Source of the DNA: Torymus aiolomorphi
Taxonomy: Eukaryota; Arthropoda; Insecta; Hymenoptera; Torymidae
Length of the DNA: 64,000 bases
Direction: 5' to 3'
NCBI GenBank assembly: GCA_036365515.1
Contig: CM070876.1
Span: 100,495,310 to 100,559,309, forward strand
This document shows positions 20,986-33,095 of the stretch, in pieces; positions within the stretch are counted from its first letter, which is position 1; each line of letters opens with the position of its first letter. The notes beneath the pieces are model-generated. The model did not search any database. It was not told the origin of the DNA and saw only the letters and a list, made by a program, of their open reading frames with translations. A program made the position numbers and the translations under genes.

Positions 20986-22905
20986 ATAGAAACTCATAAT
21001 TTTGGAGAGACATCTACACTTTGGAATGTTACTGGACTTCCCAACCCAGATATCCAATGTTATGCAAACGCATCTCTGTAAACTTTATTACATTGTATTT
21101 CAATTAGGCAGAAAATTTTTGAAAATCCAGAACAAAATGCTTTATATTTTGCATTACAAAAATATGTTTTTGGACAGGATGTTGATGTAATGGCTTTAAG
21201 AGCATTAGCTGATAAGCAATATATTGAGAAACGGCAACAAGATGCAGCAGAATTTATTACACATCTTTGTGATAAGTCTAATAACCTACATACTGTTTTG
21301 AAACACGAATTGGTATCTGAAACGAAATGCGCTACTTGTAAAAATACACGAATTTTTGAACCTACCAATAATTATATCTTATCTTTGGCTTTACCAAACA
21401 CTAATCCTGTTAAAATGCAAGATATTATAAATTTTAATATCAATAAATGGAACAAAACTGGTCTCCCTTGCAATCACGGGTGTCAAAGTTTTAATGAAGA
21501 AAAAACATTGCTGTGCACGAATAATAAAACTTTAATTTTGCAGTTAAAGTTGTTTACCGTAGATAGCAATGCAACAGTACGAAAGATCAATAACCTGAGG
21601 ATCAAAAATTTAGATAAAGAAATAATAGTAATAGACAAAAAGCATTATAAAGTAATAAGTGGTCTATTTCATCATGGCCATACTATCGAATTAGGCCATT
21701 ATACTACTATGTTGTGCGTAAATGACTATTGGTTGAAAGTAGATGATTTACAGGTCAAACAAACTTCCTGGCCAGAAAACAGCAAAGATCTCTACGTATT
21801 ATTTTTAGAAGAAGTTTATCAACAAGCTGAATTGCAGTCAACGATCCAAAATAATTTTACTAAAGTAAGTAAGTCCATCCATAGCGAGAAAAACGATTAT
21901 CATGGATCTGATCAGATTAATAACAATCAAGTGCATATGAATAGATTAATTGATGACAAATTAAATGCAAATAATAATTACAAAAGTTCTGCTTACTCTA
22001 CTAAACAAAATCAAAGCTTTGTTAAAAATCCTTCATTAGCTGCCCCTGTCATTATTAACATGCCTAACTCTTGTAATGCTGTAAACAAAAATCAGAAATA
22101 TTCTCGATATTATGAATCACATAAAGCAGAAATGTTAAGAAAACGAAAATTGCATTACAATAATAAGCAATCTATATTGAAACAGGTAAAATTAAATGAG
22201 TTAAATGAGTCTGCAAAAAACTTTGAGAAAACAAAAGTACCAGCTATAACAGACATTATACCTCGCATGTCTGTTGAATCGACATCAGATCTTTACTCAA
22301 ACAAATTGATGCACGAAAAAGTTAACCTTTTTGTTTCGCAAAATACGGTCCTCACAAACACAAATGAACAAGGTTTTGTCAATGATTGTACTGAACAAAG
22401 TTCCTTTAATCTAATAAATGAAAATGCGTCAAATAAAATAGAATTTTGTTCAGAAAGTACTCTCACTGCTGAAACAACTACTTTTGTGTCAGTATCTGAT
22501 AATAAAATTCGTAAAAGAAAAAGTAATGCTCAATATTATCAATCACATAAACCGAAGATATCAAAGAAAAAACAATTGTATTACAAATCACATAAAACAG
22601 AGCTATCAAAGAAAAAACAATTGTATTACGAATCACAAAAAACAGAGATATCCAAGAAAAAACAATTGTATCACAAATCACATAAAACAGAGCTATCAAA
22701 GAAAAATAAATTGTATTACAAATCACATAAAACAGAGATATCAAAGAAAAATAAATTGTATTATGAAGCACCAATAAAGAAGCAATCTCAATCAAACAAA
22801 AAAGATTATAAATTTAATAAGAACAAAATTTTGGAAAGGTCACGTGAATATTATAAACAAAATAAAGAGCTTTTATGTGCAAAAAAAAACGTTATATTAT
22901 TTTAA
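20986..22905 (+). pseudogene. Helitron USP-1 domain and Lys/Tyr-rich repeat region
   Basis: The Cys box is GLPNPDIQCYANASL, followed by TAA at 21079-21081 where Gln is expected, then TLLHC in the same frame. Next come QQDAAEF, a CATC/CNHGC zinc-ribbon pair and the His box FHHGHTIELGHYTTML, then YWLKVDD and DLYVLFLEEV. This is a complete USP (C19) fold with catalytic Cys and His. After about 21850 the protein is Asn/Lys/Ser-rich, with YYESHKAEMLRKRK-type repeats that become a regular 15-residue repeat at 22530-22770. The frame is shared with the Ulp1 domain, so a single nonsense change separates them. The ORF ends at 22905, where an indel moves the frame. Confidence 0.8.
22530..22770 (+). repeat. 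45-bp coding tandem repeat (15-residue Lys/Tyr-rich unit)
   Basis: Five to six copies encoding LYYKSHKTE-SKKKQ-type units within the Helitron protein. Frame is preserved because the unit is a multiple of three. Confidence 0.85.
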
Positions 22906-23368
22906 ACAAGACTTGAAAAAAAAATATTGTGATTTAAATGAAGATCAAAAACTTATAAAAGCTAAAGACACCGTAGCAAAGAAAATAAAAAACAAATATA
23001 AGGTAATTTTGAAACAGGATACTAATAAGTTACTAAAGAATAAGGAAAAATTCATAAGATATGTTATGGAAAAATTAGATTCGGGCTCTAATGAGGAAGA
23101 TCGTAGAGAAGAAGCTAAATCATTGGTTTCTGCTGCTATTTACGTTAGGGATAAATACATATCGCGTTTAAAAAGAGTTTTCCAATCCTGTAAAGATAAG
23201 GTTGCAATTTCATTGGCTCGCTTGGGCATCATGCCCATTCATGAAAATGAACACGCTGCTCTGACAGCTCTGTGCGGTTCTCCAAATCATTGTTCAACAT
23301 CGGAACCGTATTTTTCAGAAGCTGCATATGATTTTAAAGAGGGCCTTCGTACTGAAAGTACAGACTAA
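22844..23368 (+). pseudogene. Helitron linker region, Lys-rich then AISLARLG segment
   Basis: A 174-residue open frame overlapping the end of the previous one by 62 bp in another frame: a frameshift inside an A-run near 22880-22905. Charged Lys/Glu-rich helices precede AAIYVRDKYISRLK. Homologous arthropod DUF6570 proteins carry similar basic N-terminal regions. It ends at 23366-23368 at another shift; about 100 bp to 23472 contains no clean frame. Confidence 0.55.
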
Positions 23369-23472
23369 TTAAACGTCATTATTCTGAACGAAAAAGGTCA
23401 ATCGACAAATATTTTCCCTCTAACAGATTCAAGTAAAAGCAAAAAAAATGGCATTGTAATAATTATTGTAAA

Positions 23473-24584
23473 GTGGTTGATCCAGATATTCTAAAAGATC
23501 TTAAACAACTATTTGAAGATCTACTCTACTTTACATATATTGATGCGAATTCTTATCTTAAGCAGATTGATATTTGCTCTGCTGAAACTCGCGATCCTAA
23601 TAAATCTGGTCATCCAATAATTTGTTATGCGCAGCCTCTTTTATGCTCATCTAAATTTTTAAAATTAAATATTTTATCATATCACTATCCTCGTTTGCAC
23701 ACTATAAAACGACAAATATATCAAGTAAAACATTTATACATTGATGTACAAAGAATTGAAGAGGCTTTGAATAACAGTGATGTTGATAAATTAAGAAATA
23801 TTTTCTCAGAATCTGATCGATTGGCTATGCCTTTCAGGAATAATAACACTGAAATCTGTTTGGATGAAAATGAAATAAAAAAAAAGTTCAACAGGGGTAT
23901 CAAAGAATATACTAAAATAGAAATGGACCCGCCTAAAATACCCTGTATTTCTTGTGAGAGACTTTGTTGTTCTCGAAAGGTTGTACCAGTTAATAGTTAT
24001 AAATCTAATTTGGAATTGATGAAGCATTTACTTGACGTTAGCCTTGAACTACCTGATTATTGGAAACAACTCAAGAATTATTATAACGATACTGAAGAAT
24101 TTAATAGTGGTTTTATGTGTCAATTTTGTATGAATAAATTAAAAAATAATTCGTTGCCATCAACGTGTATTTTGAATGGCCTTTTTGTTAAAGACACTCC
24201 CGAGGAAATACTAACTTTGAATATGTATGAAAAAATATTAATTCAGAGAGCTAAAGCTTTCCAAACTGTTGTTAAAATGGGTACAGTAATGAACAAAAAT
24301 TTACGAAATCACGTTAAAATTGATAAAGTTCAAGGAACCATTGAACTTTGCCATTAGAAGAAACTTTAAAAAAAATCTGCCCAGATACTGATCCTCTAAA
24401 CACGAATCACGAACTCTTTGTCTTGATTCGAAGTAATCCTACAAAAGGAAAAATTATATGGGAGGACTATGTTGACATTAAAAAAATATGGAATGCTTTA
24501 CATTGGCTCAAATGTTGGAATCCACTTTACGCTGAAATTATTATTCCCTCTTCCAAACAATTGTTAATACTCTTCAGGATTTAG
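23473..24584 (+). pseudogene. Helitron DUF6570 domain, frameshifted
   Basis: 23473-24357 contains CISCERLCCSRK, FMCQFCMNKL, a Cys-pair zinc-binding region, and ILTLNMYEKILIQRAKAFQ, the hallmark block of DUF6570. At about 24348 the frame changes and continues with LPLEET-type PLEETLKKICPDTDPLN, HELFVLIRSNPTK and IWNALHWLK, also part of the domain. It ends at 24584 by another shift. This domain usually precedes the Helitron Rep region in arthropod elements, and does so here. Confidence 0.75.
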
Positions 24585-24673
24585 AATTAGAGTATCTTCT
24601 AGATAATCCTAAAGATACTGATGAAATAGTCAAAGATGACAATGGAGAAGAAAATAAAAATGTACCAACTAAT

Positions 24674-27600
24674 TTGCCACCAGATGCTTTATTGACTCAA
24701 AAGGATCAATTAGACTCGTTTTATGAGCAATATTCTATTTATCCTTTGCATGATAAGAAAATGAATAATACTGATACAGAATTATACCAAATGCTCAAAT
24801 TAATTGCTGCAGCCTTAGATGTCCGCGGTAAGGATTTAGATTTAAAATGTTTTCCAGATCTATATCCTTTTGGTATGTATGGACAACATGAACAAAGACT
24901 TGTAAGATTGAGAGATTATGATTTTATTAGATCAAGATTAATTTCTAAACATTCTCAATATCGAGAAAATATACAATATCTCTTTTATTTATTGAACGAT
25001 AATAACATTCGGCAAATCAGTGCTGGAATTTTTCACAAATTAAACGTTGTCAATCCTCGTCAGAAATATACAGCTAAAGAGCTTCTACAAGAATTAGAAA
25101 AAAATCAGCTAGAATCGAATATGGAAACTATTTTTGCTCGTTTGAGAGGAACGGAGGCATATTGGAAACGATCACGGAGTGATTTAGATTGTATGATGAA
25201 AGAATATGGACCAGCAACTTTTTTTGTTACCTTAAGTCCTGGTGAATGGATGTAGTCGTCTCTAGGTGAGTACATTCGTGATGTAAGTAGCGGGAAAAAT
25301 GACTCAAGATCTATAAGTGAATTAATAGCTTTAGATCCAGTATCAGCTTCAAGGTATATACACAATGAATTTCAAGCAATGTTAAAATATATTCTTTCTT
25401 CTGATAATCCAATAGGAAAGGTTATACATTATTATTATTGCTGTGAATATCAAGGTCGAGGTTTGCCACATTTTCATTGCTTATTTTGGATTAAAGATGC
25501 ACCCATCTATGGTAAATCAAGTAATCAAGAAATACAAGATTTTATTTTACAGCATATTACGTGTCGCATACCTGATAAACGTATTTCTCCTGAACTTAAT
25601 CGACGTGTTCTAGCATACCAGCAACACAAACATAACAATTACTGTATGCGTAAATAGAAAACAAAAACGGGATTTATAAGTGCTTGTCGATTTGGATTTC
25701 CACGTCCAGTAACATCACAGTTCATTTTAAGAAGCGTTTCCATAGCAATCGCTAACAAAAGGAAATTAAAAAATAAGTCTCGATTTTATGATTTACCTCG
25801 AAGACTAGAAGAAAAAAATATTAATGATTATATGCCAAATCTTTTAGTACTTTGGGAAGCTAACATGGATGCTCAATTTATTGGTGAGTCATCATATCTT
25901 TTAACAAAGTATGTATCTAGTTATGGAACCAAAGGAGAAAAATGTGTGGTAGATTTTTCAGATATTAAATCAAATAAATCGGTATGTAGTAAACTATGGT
26001 CGTTCTCTATGGAAGCATTAAATCATAGAGAATGCGGTGCTATTGAAGCCGCTGATGCACTTTTAGGACATCCTCTTTATGCTACGGATTCAGACACTGT
26101 TTTTAGGTGGTTGGATGTAAGAATGATTAAAAGCAAAAAATTGAAACCATTTAATGAAATCAAGCAACTTCCACCTGATTCAACAGATATATTTTATGAC
26201 TCCTTTATCGATTATTATTCTATAAGACCAAAAGAACTAGAATCACTATGCTTATATGACTTCGCTAAATATTTTGATATAATAAAGAAGAAGCCGATTC
26301 GTAAGGTAGAGTATTACGAAATAGCTCCAAATGTTTTTTGTAAGAAAAGGTCAAAACCTTTCTTAATAAAGCACTGGCATTATGACCCGAAGACTCAACC
26401 AGAATGTTATTTGTATGCTTTGCTGCTGCTATTCCAGCCCTGGAAGGACGATGTCGAGTTAAAAGCAAACGAAGAAACATATGCCTTTGCTAAAAAACAA
26501 CACGAACTAGTTGAAGCTATGAAGTATCACGACAAACTTGACATCATACGAGAAGGAATGCTTAGAATGGAGGAACAAGTTAAAAAACACGAAGAAGGAA
26601 GTGACAAAGAAAATAATCGTCATTCAAATTCAGACAATCTACCAGAAGATTGTGTTCCAATTGAAACAGAAAATGCAATGAAGGGCTTTAAAGATATTGC
26701 CGAAAAAAAAGTTATAACTGAAAAAGATGTTGAAAATTCTATCGACAAGTTTAATGAAGATCAATCTAGAGTATTTCATAAAATTTCATCCGCTTTACAA
26801 TCTGATGACAAAACTTTGAGGATTTTTATTAGTGGACCTGGCGGCACAGGTAAAAGTTTTATCATTGAAACTTTAGTTTCGTGGAATAAAGTAATGCGTC
26901 AAAGAGATACAGCTGTTACAGCACCTACAGGAATTGCAGCGTATAATGTTGAAGGTCTTACGGTTCACAGATTATTGCAACTACCAGTAGAGCATGGCTG
27001 CACAGCTAAATATAAAGAATTATCTTCGGCAGCTTTAAAACCAACAAGACAAAGTCTACAAAATGTTGATTTGATAATTATCGATGAAATATCTATGATA
27101 TCAAATGTTATGCTTATGTATATACATTTGCGTCTTACAGAAATATTTGATACTTCAGATTGTGATGATGGCTGGTTTGGAAAGAAACATATTGTCGTTT
27201 TTGGTGACTTGCTTCAACTTCCACCAGTTCATGAAGGATTTGCATTTACGGAAATGACAAAAGATCAAATCAATAAGTATATAGGAGGAATGGATACTTA
27301 CAATTTATGGACTTTATTTGACTATGATGAGTTAACTATTAATATGAGGCAAAAAAATGATAAGTGTTACAGTGAAATTCTTTCTAGAGTGCGATTAGGT
27401 TTTGTAACTAATACAGATATAGAAAGTTTACAAAAAAGAAAATTGACATTTCATACGGAAGATAACGCAGAGGTAATCGAAGAATTATGTTCGTACTTAA
27501 GTAGCTTACCTGCTGATACCGTGTGTTTATTACCAACTAGACGCATGTGTAATACTTTGAACGATGCCATGCTACGTAAATTAGATACAGAAGAAATAAT

Positions 27601-28204
27601 TCTAATTGCTAAAGATTCTTTTAAATGTCCAAAAACTTTAGAAAAGAAAGTCTCAAAAATGTTAAACGAAGATGACGATAATGCTTGTGGAATCGAACGT
27701 GTTATAAGAATCAAAATTGGTTCTAAAGTTATGATAAGAAGAAACATTGATGTTTCCATTGGATTAGTAAACGGCACAATAGGAACAGTTATTTCAGTAT
27801 CCAGAGACAAATCAGACGAGATATCTGGTGTATGTGTTAAATTACAGTCCGGTAATGAATATTCTATAAAACCACTTGAATATAAATTTATAATTATGAA
27901 AACAATATATATATTAAGAAAACAATTTCCAATATGTCTTAGCGATGGTATTACTATTTATAAAAGCCAAGGCCTGAGTCTAAAAAATGCTGTAGTTGAA
28001 GCTGGTAATTCTATCTTTAGTTGTGGTCAAACTTACGTCGCTTTATCAAGAGTTACGACGATTGAAGGGTTGCATCTAATTAATTTTGACCCTTCTTGTA
28101 TCATGGCTGATGAATCAGCGATTCTTGAGTATAATCGGTTAAGAAAAAGTTATCGACCAGATCTTTTACCTTTTAAAATACAAGAAAATGCAAATAAATG
28201 TTAA
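24674..28204 (+). pseudogene. Helitron Rep/helicase (HUH nuclease and PIF1-type helicase)
   Basis: A single frame is interrupted by TAG at 25253 (Trp expected after LSPGEWM) and TAG at 25655 (within the Rep tyrosine region CMRK-KTKTGF). Rep features are FFVTLSPGEW, the HUH motif GLPHFHCLFW (25469-25477), NNYC and CRFGFPRP. The helicase follows: FISGPGGTGKS (Walker A, 26834-26857), TAPTGIAA, IIIDEISMI (Walker B), FGDLLQLPPV, and C-terminal ITIYKSQGLSL and YVALSRV. Helitron Rep nicks and joins single strands during rolling-circle transposition and PIF1 unwinds DNA 5' to 3'. The helicase portion alone (25832-28204) is uninterrupted, 790 residues. The TAA at 28202 is followed in frame by the second USP domain. 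Confidence 0.9.
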
Positions 28205-29080
28205 AAAATTTACGATAATCGTTGGTCTAATTTCAAAGATGTAACGCATGGGAATAGTGAACTTAATTATATTTCTGATAGCTGCTGGGATATTTGTGGA
28301 TTACCAAATGATGGTAACTCGTGTTATGCTAATGCGTGTATGCAAAGTTTATTCCATTCATCAACGATAAGAAGAAGTTTAACATATAGTAGAGACTCTG
28401 ATCTTTTAAAAGTTGCATTTAAACAATACAGATCAAAAACTCCTGTTAACATCAAGGAATTAAGAGCATCTGTGAATTTAATCTATAAATTACCGGAACA
28501 ACAAGACGTAGCAGAATTTTTACTGCATCTGTGCCACGTGTATACGTCTTTACGAGATGTTGTTCGACACGAATTAATTACAACGACGAGATGTCCTGGC
28601 TGCAGTGACAGAACGCAGATTATGACTGATAATTACATTTTGACTCTATCTCTTCCTGAACTTAATTATACTCCTAAATTACAAGATATTATAGATTATA
28701 ATATAGGAAGATGGCCTGAAATTGAAGGTAGTTGTAAAAAAAATTGTAAAACAAAAAGAATGCAAAACACAGAAGTAAGTATAAAGAATACAATTTTAAT
28801 CTTACACTTATCAATATTTACAATAAAAGATAGTCAAACATCTAAAATTACCAATTATAAAATTAATGAAGTACCAAAGACAATTATTGTAATTAATAAA
28901 CAACGTTATACAGTTATTAGTGGTATATTTCATCATGGTAATTCTGTTGAATTAGGACATTACACAGACATGCTAAGAAAAGATAAGCATTGGATTAAGG
29001 TAAGTGATTCGAGCTTCTGTAAAAAGCCATAGCCAAAGGGCGCTAAAGACGCATATCTGTTTTTCTTAGAACGAGTATAA
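28205..29080 (+). pseudogene. Helitron USP-2 domain, in frame with the helicase
   Basis: The frame of the helicase continues past TAA 28202-28204. Cys box CGLPNDGNSCYANACMQSLF, QQDVAEF, CPGC and CKKNC zinc pairs, and His box FHHGNSVELGHYTDML are all present. A TAG at 29030 replaces the Trp expected from alignment with USP-1 (SWPENSKDLYVLF versus P-stop-PKGAKDAYLFF). The natural end is the TAA at 29078-29080. No in-frame ATG precedes the Cys box, so it was probably the C-terminal part of a helicase-USP polyprotein rather than a separate gene. USP-1 and USP-2 are homologous to each other but clearly diverged. Confidence 0.78.
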
Positions 29081-29087
29081 TTACATT

Positions 29088-29440
29088 TGTACATAAAATT
29101 ATCAATAGATGTTAATTATTTTGTGTTATATTATAGGATGAATATAAGTATTTATCTCTGTTATAGAATGAATATAAACATAAGTATTAACGAACTGTGA
29201 CTGTGATATATCGTATTTTTGAAGTCAGCTGTGATTTTAACTGTGATGATATTGATTCAAATACCATATTTATTACATTTTTATATAAAATTATCAATAG
29301 ATGTTGATTATTTCCTGTTGTAGAATGAATATTACAAGTATAAGTATGCTCGAACTGTGACTGTGATATACCGTATTTTTTAAGTGCTGTGATTTTAACT
29401 GTGATATTATTGATTCTAATACTTCAATTAGCTTAGTATA
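29088..29440. repeat. Tandem duplication, ~195-bp unit, after the Helitron coding region
   Basis: The segment beginning acataaaattatcaatagatg (about 29090) recurs at about 29283, including cgaactgtgactgtgatata and gctgtgattttaactgtgat. It may be part of the Helitron 3' non-coding region. A CTAG lies at about 29542, but without a clear preceding hairpin I do not assign a 3' terminus. Confidence 0.7.
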
Positions 29441-30211
29441 ATCTTATATGAATAGTGGTGACTCTTGTCAATAATAAAACAAATTTATGATTTCTTAAAC
29501 GAAACGAAATATATACTGTAAAAATAGTCTTTTCATTTTTCTAGTCAATATATTTAACATTTATACTTAATTTTTATATTTTTAAGCCCATTTCAGACAA
29601 AATGCCTCAGATTTAGTTGAATGACTAAAAAAAGAATTTTTAAATATTTCTTATCTCTTTTATGTATATAGTATTAAAACTCAAACTTGAATCTCTTGAA
29701 TCAGAAAAGTCTATAATGGAAGAAGGGAAACACTTCAAAACTAAAGTAGATAAAGCACCTATACTCGAAAGAGAACTGCATAAAGCAGCTGAACTGATAA
29801 AATGATTAAGAGAATCTGTCAAAGGAAAATTATTGTTACAGGCATTGATGGCAACTTTACAACGTAAGTAACAAAGAATTTTTTATTTATTTATCTCTCA
29901 AACAAATAACTTTAAATAAATATTTTCGATTTAAATTCATTTGAAGATTACACTAACAAAAATAGCTTATATGAGACATTGGAATTAGTGGCGCTTCTAT
30001 TGTGCTTCAACCAGAAATTAATCTCTGACAACACTCAGATGTCAGCTGTTAACAGCTGAACAAAAGATAACTTAAGGTCCAAACAGACTATCTAGAGATT
30101 TATAACTAAGCTACAGAAAAATATGCTACTAAAAAAAGAGATAGCCATAGGCAACAGCTTGATATATATGAAAAATATCTGGATACTAAAATAATGAAAC
30201 TCGCAATTTAC

Positions 30212-31298
30212 TGTAACGTCCGTGTTACAATGTCGCGAAAACGGTAAAGTAAGCGCGATAAATGTTCCAGTTTCGGTTTACGCCTACACGTAATAACCAC
30301 GGGAGTAGGAACGCGTGAAAATAGCTAATCGGACTACCAAAATAAACAATGCTAATGCGCGAAATTCATTAAGCGGCAAACGTCAGCGTCAGCGAACAAT
30401 TAGAGAGACAGAAAAAAGATAAAGGATAGCGATCTACAGAGTTACTTACTTTGGGGCGGTTGCGGTTGTCTCGTTCTCTCAGTTAGCCCTCGGCAGTCTC
30501 AGGACCCAAGCGCAGCGGGCGATTCAAATGGCAGAAGGACAGGATTGTGTAAATAAAGTAACACTCAAAAATGCAATTATGTGATGTTTATTAATTGCAT
30601 AAAGTTACGTTAAAACTGTTACACACTGATTGTAGTCGAGATATAATATCAACAATTATTCGCGAGACTACAATCAGAGAAGCTTAACAAATATTTTAAG
30701 TTAATTCCACACGAAAATATTCTAAGTCAATTATACTCGAAATTATTCTAAGTAAATTCTACTCGAAATTATTCTAAGTAAATTCTGCTCGAAAATATTC
30801 TAAGTTAATTCTGCTTGAAAATATTCTAAGTCAGAATACAAAATGTCAGAAATTATTCTAAGTCCAATTGTTACAATTAAATAGTCGTCGGTCAAGGGCT
30901 TCGCCCTTCGAAACAAAAAGAACAAAAGCTTCTACCTCGAGTGGAGGCGCGTCGCGGCTTTTATACCCGCGCATGTATCTAGGGCAGATGCAAAGGTAAG
31001 GGAATGTAGGGTATCTCATCTTTTGCATGGGGTGGCAAGGACGCGGGTGGGGAGCTCGGGTTCAAATGTGGCGCTCACCAAGGACAACGGTTGGATCGAT
31101 AGGCGATAAGGATATAGGTAAGGCAGGACTTGTTACCATGCGAATTGTGACTCGCGCAGGTAATCCAGTTGCTACTAGGTGGCGTTACTGACAGGAAATA
31201 GGACTCATGATAACGTGAAGGAAAAAAGGTTGAAGGGTGGTAAGGATAGATGGTAGCACGGGTGCCAAAAGTAGCGGTCAGTCGTGCTCGACGTGACA
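30212..31298 (-). repeat. Complete LTR of the gypsy-like element (1,087 bp)
   Basis: Starts TGTCACGTCGAGC and ends ..GACGTTACA on the minus strand. 30639-31298 matches 35757-36416 closely. Contains a ~26-bp tandem repeat (ttctaagtaaattctgctcg type) at about 30715-30870. Confidence 0.85.
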
Positions 31299-33093
31299 CG
31301 TCCCCCCCCAAAGACGTGCGCTGCGGGGCGGCGCTTGCTGGTCCCTCTGTCCAAGTGTCGCAGTTTTAACATACGCAGTATGTCTGATTGTCTTCGAAGC
31401 CTTCCTTTCCAAACTTTAGGTGCAAGATGTAACCTCTTCCTGTTCGCTCTGCCTTGGCCTGCTTAGTAGCGGGCAAAGTAAGTAGTCGTCGTTTTCCATT
31501 CCACGACTTCCTCGTCCTCGGTAAATTTGAAAGCGTATCCACGATTATTAAGCTCGTTTAGTCAACGCATATTCCCTCTCTTGCCATGCCGATGGACCGG
31601 TCGTCAGTATTGGCCAGTAGCTTCCAGGCATCTCCTCCCTTGAACAAATTAACACTTGCCTTATTATGAGCAGATGCAATTGCCTCCTGTTCATCGCCGC
31701 GCCCTGATTCTCCTTCACTGTTGCCATACATGAGTCGTACCACAGCGAACCACAGAAAAATAATTCGCAGCAGCTTAAACTGCAGACGGTTGTCTCTGGT
31801 TATTCCCTTCGGTTCCCTCTCGTCGACTTCAATGTTTGCCTTTGGAGTGCGTCTACCTTGCTCTAATAGATTTGTGTTACTTCCACATACCTCATAACAA
31901 CGGCAGTTCGTCAGATAAAGTGAATCCGTAAGGCTATGCGTATCCCCTTTGGTCGTTGACGTCCAAGGTCGTTACATTGCTTGAAGTTCACGATGAGACT
32001 CCACCATAGCTGAGCGAGGGCATAAAGTCGTACGAGCTGCGCTGTCGGCGATTACTAAGTATTGGCGGGCAAAGTGTAGTGTCGTAAGGTTGCAATGGGG
32101 ACGCTGTGGCTGGCACAATAGCTGGTGAATGAACACTCCCTCGACCGCTTGGTTTCAATTTGGATGGGATAGGAATATTAGTAAGAAAAAGGAAAATTGG
32201 AAGGAAAGTATCGTACCCTAATCGACTTTTTCTTTACTGACAAATTTCCTCTACCCAAGTTTACAAATTCCCTATTGATAATTTTTATACTAAAATTCAT
32301 AATTTTTATACCATATAACAATACCATATTTATTTTCTTCCCCCCTATACTGGCGTTGGAGATGTGCTCGCCTCGCTTAATTCTGAGTAATACGATACCC
32401 TTACAAAATTGCAACACAAAGTAGAGTAATACAGTACTCCTATACGGAATTGCGATCCAAAACTTAATTCTAATCTTTATTTTCAAGTAAGTGAAAGACT
32501 AAAGAGATAAATATTTCTACAAAGCTAACAATAATCAGAATAAGAAATACAGAAAGTACTATGTATAACAAATCTTTTGTTGAAATCTCATTTCGAAAGT
32601 TAATCACGTGAACACTATGCTAATTTTCGAAGTTTTATTTAATAGATAATTCTATGTGCCAGTTTCATTTCACACTAGTTAAGTACCACAATGTCCCAGT
32701 CATTATAGACATCGTTGAATTCCACACATTCGTCAATTCGCATTCTACAATTCTTTGGAAATTCAATTATTTGACAGTCCGAAATCGAAATTTTATAAAC
32801 TTACCGGAATAAGCAACTTCTAACCTAAATTCGCTTACAGTCGAAATAAGCCATAACCCATTCTTTTGAAAATAACGCTCTTTTCTTTGTGAAAACTATA
32901 TGTTACCTATATGGTAAATTATCATAATTAGTTTTTGATAAGAGCATTTTCTCACAAGACATAAGATTTTTTAACATAACACTGATTTTCACAAAAAAAA
33001 CATTTCTTTCATTACATATTCTTTCATTGATTTAAGCATAAATAACAGTTGCCTATATCAGCCACTATCATAAGTATAGTCCGCTTGCAGTTG
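31299..33093 (-). pseudogene. Decayed 3' internal region of the gypsy-like element
   Basis: Lies between the LTR/purine tract and the mariner insertion. Only short broken minus-strand frames are present (for example 31558-31743, 32178-32486). By position it is the distal env portion plus 3' non-coding sequence. No intact protein domain is visible. Confidence 0.5.
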
Positions 33094-33095
33094 TA

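Larger units (their letters stand above)
20247..29080 (+). mobile_element. Decayed Helitron (DUF6570 type) with Ulp1-like and two USP domains
   Basis: The order is Ulp1-like protease, USP-1, Lys/Tyr-rich repeats, DUF6570, Helitron_like_N/Rep with HUH motif, PIF1 helicase, USP-2. All lie on the plus strand and are related by continuous or nearly continuous reading. Rep plus PIF1 defines a Helitron. 5' TC and 3' CTRR-hairpin termini could not be fixed, so these boundaries cover coding sequence only. Several frameshifts and at least five in-frame stops make this copy non-functional. Confidence 0.85.

Noticed and set aside
20247..29080. Interpretation of the Ulp1 and USP segments as host genes captured between two elements
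   Set aside because: Each domain shares its reading frame directly with neighbouring element-coding sequence, and no intron or host exon boundary separates them.
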